Assembly (NCBI GenBank): GCA_039715055.1
Contig: JBDLID010000007.1
Coordinates: 1-44,470 of the forward strand
Direction of reading: 5' to 3'
Length of the DNA stretch: 44,470 bases
From: JBDLID01 sp039715055
GTDB lineage: Bacteria > Desulfobacterota > Desulfobulbia > Desulfobulbales > Desulfocapsaceae
A program made the position numbers and the translations under genes. Each line of letters opens with the position of its first letter. Position 1 is the first letter of the stretch. Shown piece after piece: positions 1 to 8,809 of the stretch. The notes under the pieces were generated by a model. It worked only from the letters and a program-made list of their open reading frames with translations. It did no database searches and was not told the origin of the DNA.

Positions 1-893
1 GACTGTTCACGTTGGGCTACATAGTCTACATTTTCAAGGGCCATAACAGCCTGGCCGCAGATCACCGAGAGCATCTCGATATCGGCCTGACTGTACTCCA
101 CACCGACCTTGGTCTGGGTAATATTAAGGACACCGAGCACCTTCCCGCGTCCGCTCAGAGGAAATGAAATTGAAGCCTGAACCTCTTTTCGCTTGAGATA
201 CGGCGCAAAAGGGGACTGTCCCTGGGTCTGCCGGTTAAGAATGACTGACTCACCTTTTTCATAGACCCAGCCGGCAATGGCCTCACCCGGTTTGACGGCA
301 ATGGAATCAGCAAGTTCCTGGTCCATTCCTCTTGAAGCCACCACCCGCAGTACACCTTCCACCTCGACAAACATCATCAAGCTGACAGAAGGGACCCGGA
401 TTTCCTGTTTGACCACGTCAAGCAGTTCCTCGTACACCTCATGCCTTGTTGTGGCGGACAAAAATTTTTCGCTGAGCTTATAGAGAGGGAGCAGGGTCTG
501 GAGGCGGGTATTTTCTTCCCGAAGCTTTGCCAGGGCAAGAGCCTCCTGGACGGCCTTGACCAGGTCAGAGCTGTCAATGGGCTTCTCCAGCACTCCGGAA
601 AACCCCTTGTTCATGGCCTCGACCACCATGTCGATATTGGCATGACCGGTGACCAGTATGCCGATCATCTCAGGGTCACTCTGGCGGATGGTGTCAAAGG
701 TTTCCATACCGTTAATTCCGGGCAGCATGGCATCGACAATGGCCAGCTTGAAACGGTTTTTCATGGCCAGTTCAATGGCCTGCTCTCCGCTGTAGGCGCA
801 GTAGACATCATGGCCGATATCTCCGAGAGCAATTCGGCTCATGTCGGCGATAAAGGCTTCGTCATCAACGACAAGTATTTTCTGCGACAACAT
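1..893 (-). CDS. Response regulator with REC and GAF domains (3' end cut by window edge)
   Basis: The gene starts at the ATG at 893 on the minus strand and runs off the left edge, leaving about 297 residues. The N-terminus is a phosphoreceiver domain: acidic pair DD at residues 10-11, phospho-acceptor Asp54 in LAIVDAML, the TG switch region near 82-83 and the conserved Lys104 in EKP. A short helical linker (about 115-145) follows, then a GAF domain with GEAIAGWV and FPLSGRGKVLGVLNI, extending to the edge. No DNA-binding domain is visible, so it may pass signals to another protein or carry an output domain beyond the window. The GAF ligand cannot be told from sequence. The family call is secure; the role is not. 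Confidence 0.85.
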   Translation of the reverse strand, partial: MLSQKILVVDDEAFIADMSRIALGDIGHDVYCAYSGEQAIELAMKNRFKLAIVDAMLPGINGMETFDTIRQSDPEMIGILVTGHANIDMVVEAMNKGFSGVLEKPIDSSDLVKAVQEALALAKLREENTRLQTLLPLYKLSEKFLSATTRHEVYEELLDVVKQEIRVPSVSLMMFVEVEGVLRVVASRGMDQELADSIAVKPGEAIAGWVYEKGESVILNRQTQGQSPFAPYLKRKEVQASISFPLSGRGKVLGVLNITQTKVGVEYSQADIEMLSVICGQAVMALENVDYVAQREQ

Positions 894-1126
894 GGTTAAC
901 CTTTTATCCTACGTGATGACTTTTCTCTTGAATTTCCTACGATTGCGTTAAGTGTACCACTCTCATTTCACCCTTTCAAGAAGAAGCACCCTGCGCTTCT
1001 TAATTCCCTGCTGATTTTGAGTCAAGTAATTTCACCCTCCAACATACCAGCAAATTCTTGACCAAATTCAAAAGATCTGTCACTAATTACCCATAACTGT
1101 AAATCAAATTTTTCCACACCGGTTCC

Positions 1127-2473
1127 ATGCGTGACTCCAAACAACAGTCCACCGATCATATTCCTCTTGCAGAACGCATGCGTCCGGAAAAATTGTCTGA
1201 TTTTATCGGCCAGGAAAAACTGCTTGGTGAGGGCAGAATACTCTCCTCCATGATCGAGTCAGGAAAACTGTCATCGATCATCCTCTGGGGACCGCCCGGC
1301 TGTGGTAAAACAACTCTTGCAAAAATTCTCGCCCGGACAGGCGGCTATCATTTTGCCTTTTTTTCTGCTGTCCTTTCAGGAGTCAAGGAAGTTCGGGCAG
1401 TGGTGACTGAATCGAGAAAACTGCTGGAGGAAAATTCCATCCCGACCCTTTTCTTTGTCGATGAAATCCACCGCTTCAACAAAAGTCAGCAGGATGCCTT
1501 TCTCCCCCATGTGGAATCCGGACTCTTCACCCTGATTGGCGCCACCACAGAAAATCCCTCCTTTGAGGTCATCTCCCCCCTGCTTTCCCGATGCCGTGTC
1601 CTGGTGCTGGAACCCTTGAAAGATAAAAACCTTGCTGCAATCATCCAGCGGGCACTCACCGACGACGATCGCGGCCTTGGTAAAGACTCTTTAACCCTTG
1701 CACCTGAGGGAGAGTCTGCACTCATCGGTTTTGCCCAAGGGGATGCCAGGATGGCTCTGTCCACCCTGGAAATCAGCAGCCGGATCTGTCTCGGGGAAAA
1801 GAAATCCTTAACCAATCGCGAAAGAGTGATTACTGAAGTCCATATTGAAGAGGCAGCTCAGAAGAAAATGCTGCGTTACGACCAGGATGGTGAAGAGCAC
1901 TACAACCTGATCTCTGCCCTGCACAAATCTCTTCGTGACTCTGACCCGGACGGTGCCCTTTACTGGCTCCATCGAATGCTTGATGCAGGAGAAGATCCCC
2001 TTTACATCTTGAGACGGCTGATTCGTTTTGCCTCTGAAGATGTAGGTATCAGTGATCCTTCCGCTCTGACTCAGACTGTTGCCTGTCGTGATGCCTACCA
2101 GACTCTTGGGCTTCCGGAAGGCAGACTGGCACTGACCCAGGCCGTTGTCTACCTGGCCACTGCCCCTAAAAGCAATGCCCTCTACCTTGCCGAAAAAGAT
2201 GTGCGCCGGGTTATCCGTAAAACCGGCACCCTGCCTGTTCCCCTGTGGCTTCGAAATGCACCGACAAAGATGATGAAATCGCTTGGGTATGGTAAAGGGT
2301 ACCGGTATGCCCACGACGACCCCGAAGGACTTGTCGACCAGGAACATCTGCCCGAAGAGTTGAAGGGCAGTTTTTTTTATCACCCAACCAACCGAGCTTA
2401 CGAAGGAATTGTCATGAGTCGCCTGGACAAATGGCGAGCCCTGCTGGCAAAGAAAAAACATGCAAAAAAATAG
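1127..2473 (+). CDS. rarA: Replication-associated recombination protein A (RarA/MgsA AAA+ ATPase)
   Basis: This 448-residue protein is full length for RarA, a clamp-loader-like AAA+ ATPase that acts at stalled replication forks in the cytoplasm. Walker A is GPPGCGKT (residues 55-62), Walker B is FFVDEIH (109-115), and sensor 1 lies in GATTENPSFEV. The C-terminal half carries the RarA tetramerisation region, with landmarks such as YWLHRMLDAGEDPLYI and RFASEDVG. The start is the only good ATG before the AAA domain, although no strong ribosome binding site precedes it. Its last 14 bases overlap the start of the next gene in another frame, so the two are probably co-translated, despite having no obvious shared function. 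Confidence 0.95.
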   Translation: MRDSKQQSTDHIPLAERMRPEKLSDFIGQEKLLGEGRILSSMIESGKLSSIILWGPPGCGKTTLAKILARTGGYHFAFFSAVLSGVKEVRAVVTESRKLLEENSIPTLFFVDEIHRFNKSQQDAFLPHVESGLFTLIGATTENPSFEVISPLLSRCRVLVLEPLKDKNLAAIIQRALTDDDRGLGKDSLTLAPEGESALIGFAQGDARMALSTLEISSRICLGEKKSLTNRERVITEVHIEEAAQKKMLRYDQDGEEHYNLISALHKSLRDSDPDGALYWLHRMLDAGEDPLYILRRLIRFASEDVGISDPSALTQTVACRDAYQTLGLPEGRLALTQAVVYLATAPKSNALYLAEKDVRRVIRKTGTLPVPLWLRNAPTKMMKSLGYGKGYRYAHDDPEGLVDQEHLPEELKGSFFYHPTNRAYEGIVMSRLDKWRALLAKKKHAKK

Positions 2474-4064
2474 AGCTTTCCCATTTTCACTACTTCTCTT
2501 CTTACTCCTTTTTACAGCCAGTCACGGCGCCGCCCAGTCCAACGCGAAGCCTGACGACCTGCTCATATTCTACTCCAACAACATCCATGGCGAACTGGAG
2601 GCCTGCGGCTGAAAATCGAGCCAATTGGGCGGTCTGTCCAAAAAAGCACATCTCATCAAGAGCCGGAAGGCATCAACCGGTGCCTCCCACCTACTTCTCG
2701 ATGGTGGCAATCTTCTTTTTAAAAAGACTGCTCCGGCAGCCTCCCCTTCCCAACCGGTTATACAGGCTAATGGAATTATTGAGGCCTATCAGGTTATGGG
2801 CTACGATGCTGTTGCTGTGGGTCCACGAGATTTAAACAGCGGCCTTGATCTGCTCATCAGAAGCAGGGACAATGATTTTCCGTGGATCTCTGCCAATCTG
2901 ACAGATTCCGATGGCAATACCCCATTTCCCTCCCATTTTATGGTCAATAAGGGAGGGTTACGTATCGCAATAATCGGCCTCACCGGAACACTCAATAGTG
3001 ACAGTAAGGAGCTGAGTGTCAACCCCTGGCAGTCTGTCCTCCCCGGTTTGATAGAAGATATCTCCTCGCGCTGCGACTTGATTATTCTGCTTTCAAGTCT
3101 CAAAGTGGAGGACAACAAAATAATTGCCAACAGGTTCGACCAGATCAATATCATCTTCGGCTCTGACCCTGCCCGGGGAAATAACCGTCCCCAACTCATC
3201 AACTCCAGTCTTCTCACCCAGACTTCCAGCCGCGGTAAATATCAGGGGCTGCTGGAAATCTTCCCGGGACAGAGTCAACAGTGGGTACAACCAGCGACTA
3301 CTGAGCTGAGCAAACTGCAGAACCGTCTCGGTGCCCTTAACTGGCAGCTCAAGCGGGCCAGAAAACGACAAACCAACTCAAATGGTAAAAACAGCGAGGC
3401 TATTAAACGTATTGAGCAGAATCGGACAGAGGTGATGAACAGTCTTGCCTCACTGGAAAAACAGCTCAAGGAAGAAGCGGCACAAGGGGTTTCCGGAACC
3501 CGTTTTAAAAACACCTTTATTGGTTTGAAACGTACTCTGGCCGATGACCGGCAGGTGGAGACCATTGTCTATGAGACCAAGAAGGAGGTCGCCGAGTTCA
3601 ACCACAGTCAAAAGGAAAAACGACAGAACAAATCTGGTGCTGTCAACTCAGCTAATGGATTGCAGCCTTCTCCGCTGGTTGGTTTCTCGGCATGTGGTGA
3701 GTGCCATGAAAACCAGTCCAAGTTCTGGCAAGCCACCAGCCATGCCCGGGCGTACGAAACCCTTAAAGAAAAAAAACAGGCCCTCAACCTCGACTGCCTG
3801 CCCTGTCACGTTACGATGACACCCGCTCAGGTCAATAACGGCCAGAACCTGGAACAGCTTCTCCACCTTCCCCCGGAACTGCAGACCATCGGCTGTGAGA
3901 GCTGTCACTACGGCCCCAGCCGAGATCATACGAAGGATCCGGAACGATTTAAAATGGTTCGCAGAAGTGGCAAGGCGGTCTGTGTTCGATGTCACCAGGG
4001 TGAACGGGATGATGACTTTAGCTATGAAGAAAAGCTGGAGCTTATTTCGTGTCCGGCGGGATGA
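2460..4064 (+). CDS. Exported UshA-like tetraheme cytochrome, selenoprotein read through UGA at codon 51
   Basis: The frame opens with ATG at 2460, inside the rarA end, and encodes a signal peptide (FSLLLFLLLFTASHGAA). It continues through one in-frame TGA (2610-2612, codon 51) to a TGA at 4062, giving 534 residues. The UGA lies in CG-U-KSSQLGGLSKKA. From memory, related UshA-like proteins have Cys at this place in a GELEPCGC-xxxx-LGGL motif. Residues 30-280 resemble the metallophosphatase fold of 5'-nucleotidases, but the usual metal-binding Asp residues look replaced (NNIH for NDxH, DGGN for DAGD). A lysine- and glutamate-rich, probably coiled-coil region (281-345) follows, then four CxxCH haem sites at 412, 446, 479 and 508. 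It is probably a periplasmic redox protein of unknown substrate. The alternative, a truncated pseudogene, is unlikely because the flanking frame, motif and hairpin are all intact. Confidence 0.85.
2610..2641 (+). promoter_or_regulatory. SECIS-like hairpin directing selenocysteine insertion at UGA 2610-2612
   Basis: Exactly 18 bases after the UGA there is a hairpin: stem TTGGGC (2625-2630) with GTCCAA (2636-2641), six pairs including one G-U, closing a five-base loop GGTCT (2631-2635). Bacterial SECIS elements sit just downstream of the UGA and bind SelB through an apical loop with a conserved G-U. From memory, the Escherichia coli fdhF element has the same GGUCU loop at about the same distance. 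Seen: spacing, stem and loop. Inferred: function. Confidence 0.8.
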
Positions 4065-4068
4065 TAAA

Positions 4069-4103
4069 AGAAGGGTGGAGGGTTTAAGGTGTAGGGTGTA
4101 AGG
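4069..4103 (+). repeat. Degenerate heptanucleotide repeat, five units
   Basis: Five head-to-tail 7-mers of the form TNNANGG follow the stop codon of the cytochrome gene: AGAAGGG, TGGAGGG, TTTAAGG, TGTAGGG, TGTAAGG. The same period and consensus occur in a longer array at 20683-20773. Confidence 0.75.
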
Positions 4104-4573
4104 GGACAAAAAGGGGTCGTACAAAAGGGACGCTGGAGGAACAATCCAACATCTAAGAAACGGATCTCCTACAACTATGGTGTGCCGTAGAAATAATTCA
4201 TCCTCCTGTAAACCGGCCGGTTGTCATAACCTTCAAGGGCGATCTAACCCCATCCTGTCTTCATAAGTAGCTTAATTTGTACAAGTTCTCTCAAAAGGCT
4301 ATACTGCTGAAATAGGACAAACCGCTGTTACAACTGGCACAGGTTTTATGATCCCGCTACCGGGCGCTATATCAGTGCTCGGAATCCGGGGACATAATAC
4401 AACGGAATCCGGGGACATAATACAGTTTTTTTCTTGTACAAAAAAGGTCGGAGCAGCCTAACCTATTAAATTCATAGTAAAAGAATCTTCTAAACAGGAC
4501 TTTCGAAGCTTAGAGCCCTCTTTTTGATGCCCAAAAGGCTGTTCCGAGAACGGTTCCTTCTCTACAACAAATG
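4104..4573. other. Intergenic region without a recognisable gene
   Basis: No frame here has coding character or a ribosome binding site. The stretch lies between the convergent cytochrome and DUF3144 genes. Apart from the tandem repeat at 4380-4424, I saw no strong terminator or RNA gene. It may be a decayed mobile-element site. Confidence 0.5.
4380..4424 (+). repeat. Two tandem copies of a 22-base CGGAATCCGGGGACATAATA-type sequence
   Basis: Identical 22-base copies occupy 4380-4401 and 4403-4424, a period of 23. A GGGGACA(C/T)-ATAC type sequence is, from memory, common beside REP-associated tyrosine transposase genes in proteobacteria, but no transposase is present here. It may be a remnant. 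Confidence 0.7.
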
Positions 4574-4861
4574 CTATTTCAGATACTTGTCGAAATTTTC
4601 TATGTAATCGGCAAAATGTTCATCAAGCATTTTTTGATACTCCGCCATAAAAAATGTACACGCCTCCTCTTTTCTTGAGGCGAGGTCGTCAGCTGATTCC
4701 GAGTTGGAGGCAACAAGGAAGGTGTTGAACCTGGCCGCAGCGTACAATATTGTGGCACTGACCTTGCCCTGGGTGATATTTTTTTCACCCTGCTTATTGG
4801 CCACATCGATATAGGCATCTGCCATTTCGTAAAATTCTTTATCTTTTTCAGTATCGCTCAC
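4574..4861 (-). CDS. DUF3144 family protein
   Basis: This small protein of 95 residues has the DUF3144 signature: FYEMADAYIDVANKQ near the N-terminus, then KVSATILYAAARFNTFLVA, then a C-terminal acidic helix with FMAEYQKMLDEHF. Members are short, helical, cytoplasmic and of unknown function. I chose the GTG at 4861 because AAGGAG lies about seven bases upstream; a longer frame from 4885 would begin inside that ribosome binding site. It lies downstream of the pyrophosphatase gene on the same strand, but a strong terminator separates them, so it probably has its own promoter or depends on read-through. Confidence 0.8.
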   Translation of the reverse strand: MSDTEKDKEFYEMADAYIDVANKQGEKNITQGKVSATILYAAARFNTFLVASNSESADDLASRKEEACTFFMAEYQKMLDEHFADYIENFDKYLK

Positions 4862-4890
4862 CCGGTTCTCCTTATTCAGTGGCACAAAAT

Positions 4891-4931
4891 AAAAAAAAAG
4901 GTCCCGGACAAATCATTGCCCGGGACCTTTT
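4891..4931 (-). terminator. Rho-independent terminator after ppaC
   Basis: Perfect 12-base arms at 4896-4907 and 4920-4931 (AAAAGGTCCCGG and its complement) enclose a 12-base loop. On the minus strand the hairpin is followed by a run of nine T residues. It lies 25 bases after the pyrophosphatase stop. Confidence 0.9.
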
Positions 4932-4955
4932 CTATCAATCAAAAATGGTGATCAA

Positions 4956-5885
4956 TTAGCAGCCAAAGGTCTCCTGCAGGTTCGGAACGGTCTGCTTCTT
5001 ACGGCTCATCATGCCGTCAATCCACATGGAGGTTCCTGCCAGCTTGGTGCCGAAGGCTTTCTCGATGGTGGCGGCATCGTCTGAAACAACAACCAGGTCG
5101 GTGCCTTCTTTGACAACGTCGGTGAGCATAAGAAGAACAGTGTGACGTCCGTCAGCCTTCACTTCTTCCATGGCCTTGAACAGGTCATCACGAATATCGG
5201 CAACCTGGTCCAGGGAGGCGAGCTCTAGCTGGCCAACACCAATCTTGTTGCCTTTCATGTCAAAGTCTTTGTAGTCACGGAAGAGCAGGTCTTTTGCGGG
5301 AACTCCGGCAACGGAGGACTTGGCCTTGAGCATATCCATGAACAGGGAATCGGTATCTTCAACACCGGCAACACCTTTGAGCTCGGCAACTGCGGCCTTG
5401 TCGTCATCGGTGCAGGTGGGTGACTTGAAGTTAACGGTGTCGGAGAGGATAGCACTGAGCATACCACCAGCAACATCCTTGGGGATCGCAACGCCAGCGT
5501 CTTTAAACATTTTGTTCAGTACAGTACCGGTACAGCCAACAGGCTCGGCCCGAAAGAGGATGGGGTTGTTGGTGGTCACATCACCGATCTTGTGATGGTC
5601 GACAATGGCGACTACTTCGGCATCGGTGATATTGGCCGGGGCCTGTCCGATATCGCTGAAGTCAACCAGAGCAACTGTCTTTCCGCCGGCATCCATCATC
5701 TCTTCAGGGGCGGTGAGGCCGAAACGCTCGAGTACCATGGCGGACTCGGGATTGAGACCTGATGCTGAGCTTTGCATACAGGCCTTGGCATCCTGTCCTT
5801 GGGCGTTGAGCAGGGTTGCCATGGCAATGGCAGAGGTAACGGAATCAGTATCCGGGTTAGAGTGACCAGTTACACAAATAGTCAT
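4956..5885 (-). CDS. ppaC: Manganese-dependent (family II) inorganic pyrophosphatase
   Basis: The protein of 309 residues hydrolyses pyrophosphate to phosphate in the cytoplasm, pulling forward sulfate activation and biosynthetic reactions. Family II (DHH) hallmarks are clear: GHSNPDTDS at residues 7-15 (His8, Asp12 and Asp14 as metal ligands), Asp75 in VDFSD, the DHH triad at 96-98, and C-terminal SRKKQ at 294-298, which binds the substrate. The start is the ATG at 5885, preceded by GGAGG at good spacing; an in-frame ATG further upstream lacks such a site. There are no CBS or DRTGG regulatory inserts, so this is the short constitutive form. It ends at a strong terminator. Confidence 0.97.
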   Translation of the reverse strand: MTICVTGHSNPDTDSVTSAIAMATLLNAQGQDAKACMQSSASGLNPESAMVLERFGLTAPEEMMDAGGKTVALVDFSDIGQAPANITDAEVVAIVDHHKIGDVTTNNPILFRAEPVGCTGTVLNKMFKDAGVAIPKDVAGGMLSAILSDTVNFKSPTCTDDDKAAVAELKGVAGVEDTDSLFMDMLKAKSSVAGVPAKDLLFRDYKDFDMKGNKIGVGQLELASLDQVADIRDDLFKAMEEVKADGRHTVLLMLTDVVKEGTDLVVVSDDAATIEKAFGTKLAGTSMWIDGMMSRKKQTVPNLQETFGC

Positions 5886-5943
5886 GGTGTGTTCCTCCAT
5901 AAATTTTTTTTTCAAACCGTCCGTTCCGGACGATTTCCTGTAT

Positions 5944-5971
5944 TTGATTAAACTAAACTTGATTAAACTAA
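5944..5971. repeat. Short direct repeat upstream of ppaC
   Basis: TTGATTAAACTAA occurs twice, at 5944-5956 and 5959-5971, a period of 15. It is AT-rich and about 60 bases upstream of the ppaC start, so it could overlap the promoter. No function is assigned. Confidence 0.5.
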
Positions 5972-6112
5972 TATTATTAACAGGGCAACAATAGTGTTTT
6001 CACTGGGGGGAGTCAAGTCAAAAAGTGATGGGAAATGAATCATGGCTCAGCGCCATCAAGATACCTAACCAACTATTCTAACGTGAAATAGTGTGTGTAA
6101 TAGCGGGTCATA

Positions 6113-6508
6113 TTAATCTTTTTCCAGTGGCTTCATATCCTTCACTGAAATTCTTTCGACAATCCTCCTGTAGTAGTCCTGCTGGGATGTGACGGAGCTG
6201 TTTGTCCTTCTCTGCAGGTCAAGCTTGCGCAGGAGCAGATCAAGTTTACGCATCTGCCTTATCCGGCTGTGTTCATCCGAAGTTGAATTGATCAGGTCCT
6301 CTAACCGTTGAATCTCCTTCCGGGTTTCGAGCTCCGGTGGCAGGAACCCACTGTTTTTGAGAATTTTATAGGCCATCTTCAAATCAGCAGGCACAAAACG
6401 GTCATCTTCCAGTTCAAGCGGTTTCCCCTTCCACCTGGAAAAATCCAATTCACCGTTGGCAATGGCGGCACTAATCTTTTTTTCTGCAATATGGCTGAGA
6501 GGCGACAT
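6113..6508 (-). CDS. DUF1992 (DnaJC28-homology) protein
   Basis: The protein has 131 residues. The N-terminal 75 match the DUF1992 domain: AEKKISAAIANGELDF, then GKPLELEDDRFVP, then MAYKILKNSGFLPPELETRKEI. This domain is also found in eukaryotic DNAJC28. Here, as usual in bacteria, there is no J domain. The C-terminal half is strongly charged and probably helical. Function is unknown; a cytoplasmic location is likely because no signal or membrane segment is present. The gene stands alone between divergent neighbours. Confidence 0.88.
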   Translation of the reverse strand: MSPLSHIAEKKISAAIANGELDFSRWKGKPLELEDDRFVPADLKMAYKILKNSGFLPPELETRKEIQRLEDLINSTSDEHSRIRQMRKLDLLLRKLDLQRRTNSSVTSQQDYYRRIVERISVKDMKPLEKD

Positions 6509-6654
6509 GAAAGATGGTAATAACCGTTAATAATCTCGCACCAACAGGTTGATACAAAACACCGGGTGACTTTCAAAAACAGAAACAGTATAATTTTTGT
6601 GTTTACATATCGCAAGCCTTCACGGTTAACCGTCACAGACCACTAAAAAAATTC

Positions 6655-7677
6655 ATGTCGACTGCAAACAGACCTCCATATCGGCAAGGCCGGGAAAAAA
6701 AAGGCCACGGTCCCCTTATCAAAATCCTCATCATTGTGGTTGTCGCTCTGATTGGTGGTTATCTCTACCAGCAATATCGCAGTGAACAGCAGGATGCTCC
6801 ACCTGCTGTTCCAAGCCAGAAACAGGCCTCGGAATCCTTAAAAGTTCCGGATCAGCAAACCGGTCGTCCACCAGCCGAATCAGGAGATCATCCTTCCAGC
6901 CAGCCGGGTTTATCGGCTACCGGTGATCTTCCAGACAATTACGAAGGGGATCGGCGAGACCATGATAAAGACTCGGCTGCCCAACCGGTCGGGCAAACAG
7001 GCACGGTCGCCACAACGCCGGGTAAGGCGGCAAGTCCGGTTGAGTCCTGCCGCAATGCCGCCGCTGATATTCTCAAATTCTATCAACAGATCGACAGCAG
7101 GGAATATATTCGCAACTACCAGCTGGACCAGCCCAGCAGCACCCACTTTACCGCTCTCATCAAGAAACTGCTCAAAAACCCGCCGGTAATCGCCAGGGAA
7201 ACCGATGATCTTTTCACCATTCTTAAAAACACCGCTCACTTCTTCAGAATCCTCGGCAAGGACAATGTCCTGATCATCAAAGGTATTCTCCATAAGGAAA
7301 AAGGTGAGATCGAGGACCTTCTCGCCAACTACCACACACTGACCCACTCACCCGAATGCAGTGACTCGCCCATCTACATCTCTGCCTCTTCAGAAGGGCT
7401 CTACCTCTACGCCGGTTTTTTTCTAAACACCATGGGAGGCCGCCTCTATCTCTTCCGCCGTGATTCCCTGTCCCGCATGGTCGTCAGTTATTATTCAATC
7501 ATCACCATTGACGAGGCCAATACTCAAAAAGCCAATGCCCAGGGTATTGAAGTTACCAGTGCTGTTGATATGCTCATTTCCGAAATAGAAACCGGTGGCA
7601 ACCATCTGAAATACAGAGATGAATACCTTGACAAGCTCTATGAGCTCAAGGAAAAATACGATTACACCAATCCTTAA
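6655..7677 (+). CDS. Single-pass membrane protein of unknown function
   Basis: I do not recognise this 340-residue protein. It has a short basic N-terminus (about 22 residues), one membrane segment (IKILIIVVVALIGGYLY, about 23-40), and a low-complexity Pro/Gln/Ser/Thr linker to about residue 125. A folded domain of about 210 residues follows, beginning at SCRNAAADILKFY, with two Cys (SCRN and PECSD) that could pair in the periplasm. The layout suggests an inner-membrane-anchored periplasmic protein. No enzyme motif is visible. The ATG at 6655 has no strong ribosome binding site, but the membrane segment argues for a start close to it. Confidence 0.75.
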   Translation: MSTANRPPYRQGREKKGHGPLIKILIIVVVALIGGYLYQQYRSEQQDAPPAVPSQKQASESLKVPDQQTGRPPAESGDHPSSQPGLSATGDLPDNYEGDRRDHDKDSAAQPVGQTGTVATTPGKAASPVESCRNAAADILKFYQQIDSREYIRNYQLDQPSSTHFTALIKKLLKNPPVIARETDDLFTILKNTAHFFRILGKDNVLIIKGILHKEKGEIEDLLANYHTLTHSPECSDSPIYISASSEGLYLYAGFFLNTMGGRLYLFRRDSLSRMVVSYYSIITIDEANTQKANAQGIEVTSAVDMLISEIETGGNHLKYRDEYLDKLYELKEKYDYTNP

Positions 7678-7750
7678 ATTGTGCCGGAAAAACCATTTTG
7701 TCCATTCCAGGCCGGGCACAATCTAATCATTACTAAAAGGAGCCGCAGCC

Positions 7751-8755
7751 ATGAGCCAGTGGTACGTTGCAGTAGGCAGCCAGCAGCAGGGCCCGTTTTC
7801 CCAGAACCAGATCCTTCAGTCTCTGGCATCAGGTGTCTATAACAAACAGACTCTGGTCTGGCAGCAGGGCATGCAGGAGTGGAGCGCCATAGGTGATGTT
7901 CCCATGCTGCAGGGCTCACAGGGAGGAGTTATGCCTCCTCCCGGACCCGGCGCTATGACGGCCCATGAAATAGACTTCAAGGTCTTCGGCTCGGAGATGC
8001 AGTTTGTCGAAATTGAGCTTGATCCCGGTGAGAGCGCAGTAGCCGAAGCTGGAGCCATGATGTATATGAGCAACGGAATACAGATGGAGACTGTATTTGG
8101 TGACGGCTCCCACAGTTCTGAAAGCGGCGGTTTGATGGACAAGATGCTCGGTGCCGGAAAAAGACTTATCACCGGCGAATCTCTGTTCACCACTATCTTC
8201 ACCCATGGCGGCCAAGGTAAAGGACACGTTGCTTTTGCCTCGCCCTACCCCGGCAAGATCATCCCCCTTGACCTCAAGCAGTATCAGAATCGGATCATCT
8301 GTCAAAAAGATGCCTTTCTTTGTGCCGCTAAAGGAGTGGCCATCGGGGTCGCCTTTCAGAAAAAAATCGGCACCGCTCTGTTCGGCGGCGAGGGGTTTAT
8401 CATGCAGCAGCTCGATGGTGACGGACTTGCCTTTGTCCATGCCGGAGGGACCATCGTAGAAAAAGAGCTCCAGGCAGGAGAAAACCTGCGGGTAGACACA
8501 GGCTGCCTGGTGGCCCTCACCCAATCTGTTCAATACGATATCGAGTTTGTCGGCGGCGTCAAGTCAGCTATCTTCGGTGGTGAGGGCTTTTTCTTTGCTA
8601 CCCTCCAGGGCCCCGGCCATGTCTGGCTCCAGTCCCTGCCCTTTTCCCGCCTCGCCGGCCGGATCCACGAGGCTGCCCCACAGACAGGCAGTCTCGGTTC
8701 AAGCCAGGGAGAGGGTTCGGTACTGGGCGAGTTGGGCAACCTTTTTCAACGCTGA
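7751..8755 (+). CDS. GYF_2 domain plus AIM24/TIGR00266 family protein
   Basis: The protein has 334 residues. Residues 1-55 form a GYF_2 domain: WYVAVGSQQQGPFSQNQI and TLVWQQGMQEWSAIGDV, the usual W...GP and W..GM.EW pattern. After a Pro/Gly linker, residues 75-320 match the AIM24-like TIGR00266 family, a glycine-rich beta fold with PGESAVAEAGAMMYMS and GGEGFFFATLQGPGHVWLQS. The molecular role is unknown; AIM24 in yeast is linked to mitochondrial inner-membrane organisation, while bacterial members are uncharacterised. An AAGGAG site nine bases ahead supports the start. The gene is convergent with the DUF533 gene. Confidence 0.88.
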   Translation: MSQWYVAVGSQQQGPFSQNQILQSLASGVYNKQTLVWQQGMQEWSAIGDVPMLQGSQGGVMPPPGPGAMTAHEIDFKVFGSEMQFVEIELDPGESAVAEAGAMMYMSNGIQMETVFGDGSHSSESGGLMDKMLGAGKRLITGESLFTTIFTHGGQGKGHVAFASPYPGKIIPLDLKQYQNRIICQKDAFLCAAKGVAIGVAFQKKIGTALFGGEGFIMQQLDGDGLAFVHAGGTIVEKELQAGENLRVDTGCLVALTQSVQYDIEFVGGVKSAIFGGEGFFFATLQGPGHVWLQSLPFSRLAGRIHEAAPQTGSLGSSQGEGSVLGELGNLFQR

Positions 8756-8809
8756 GCCTCTTAAAAGGAGAACGTAGTCTGTTGAGCGCTCTTTATCGTT
8801 AGTGGCGCA

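Noticed and set aside
441..899. Plus-strand 152-residue frame opposite the response regulator
   Set aside because: It is antisense to a clear REC domain and has no recognisable motif.
2431..2835. Plus-strand 134-residue frame overlapping the end of rarA
   Set aside because: It is out of frame with the signal peptide and cytochrome, has a low-complexity composition, and shows no family match. It is a shadow frame.
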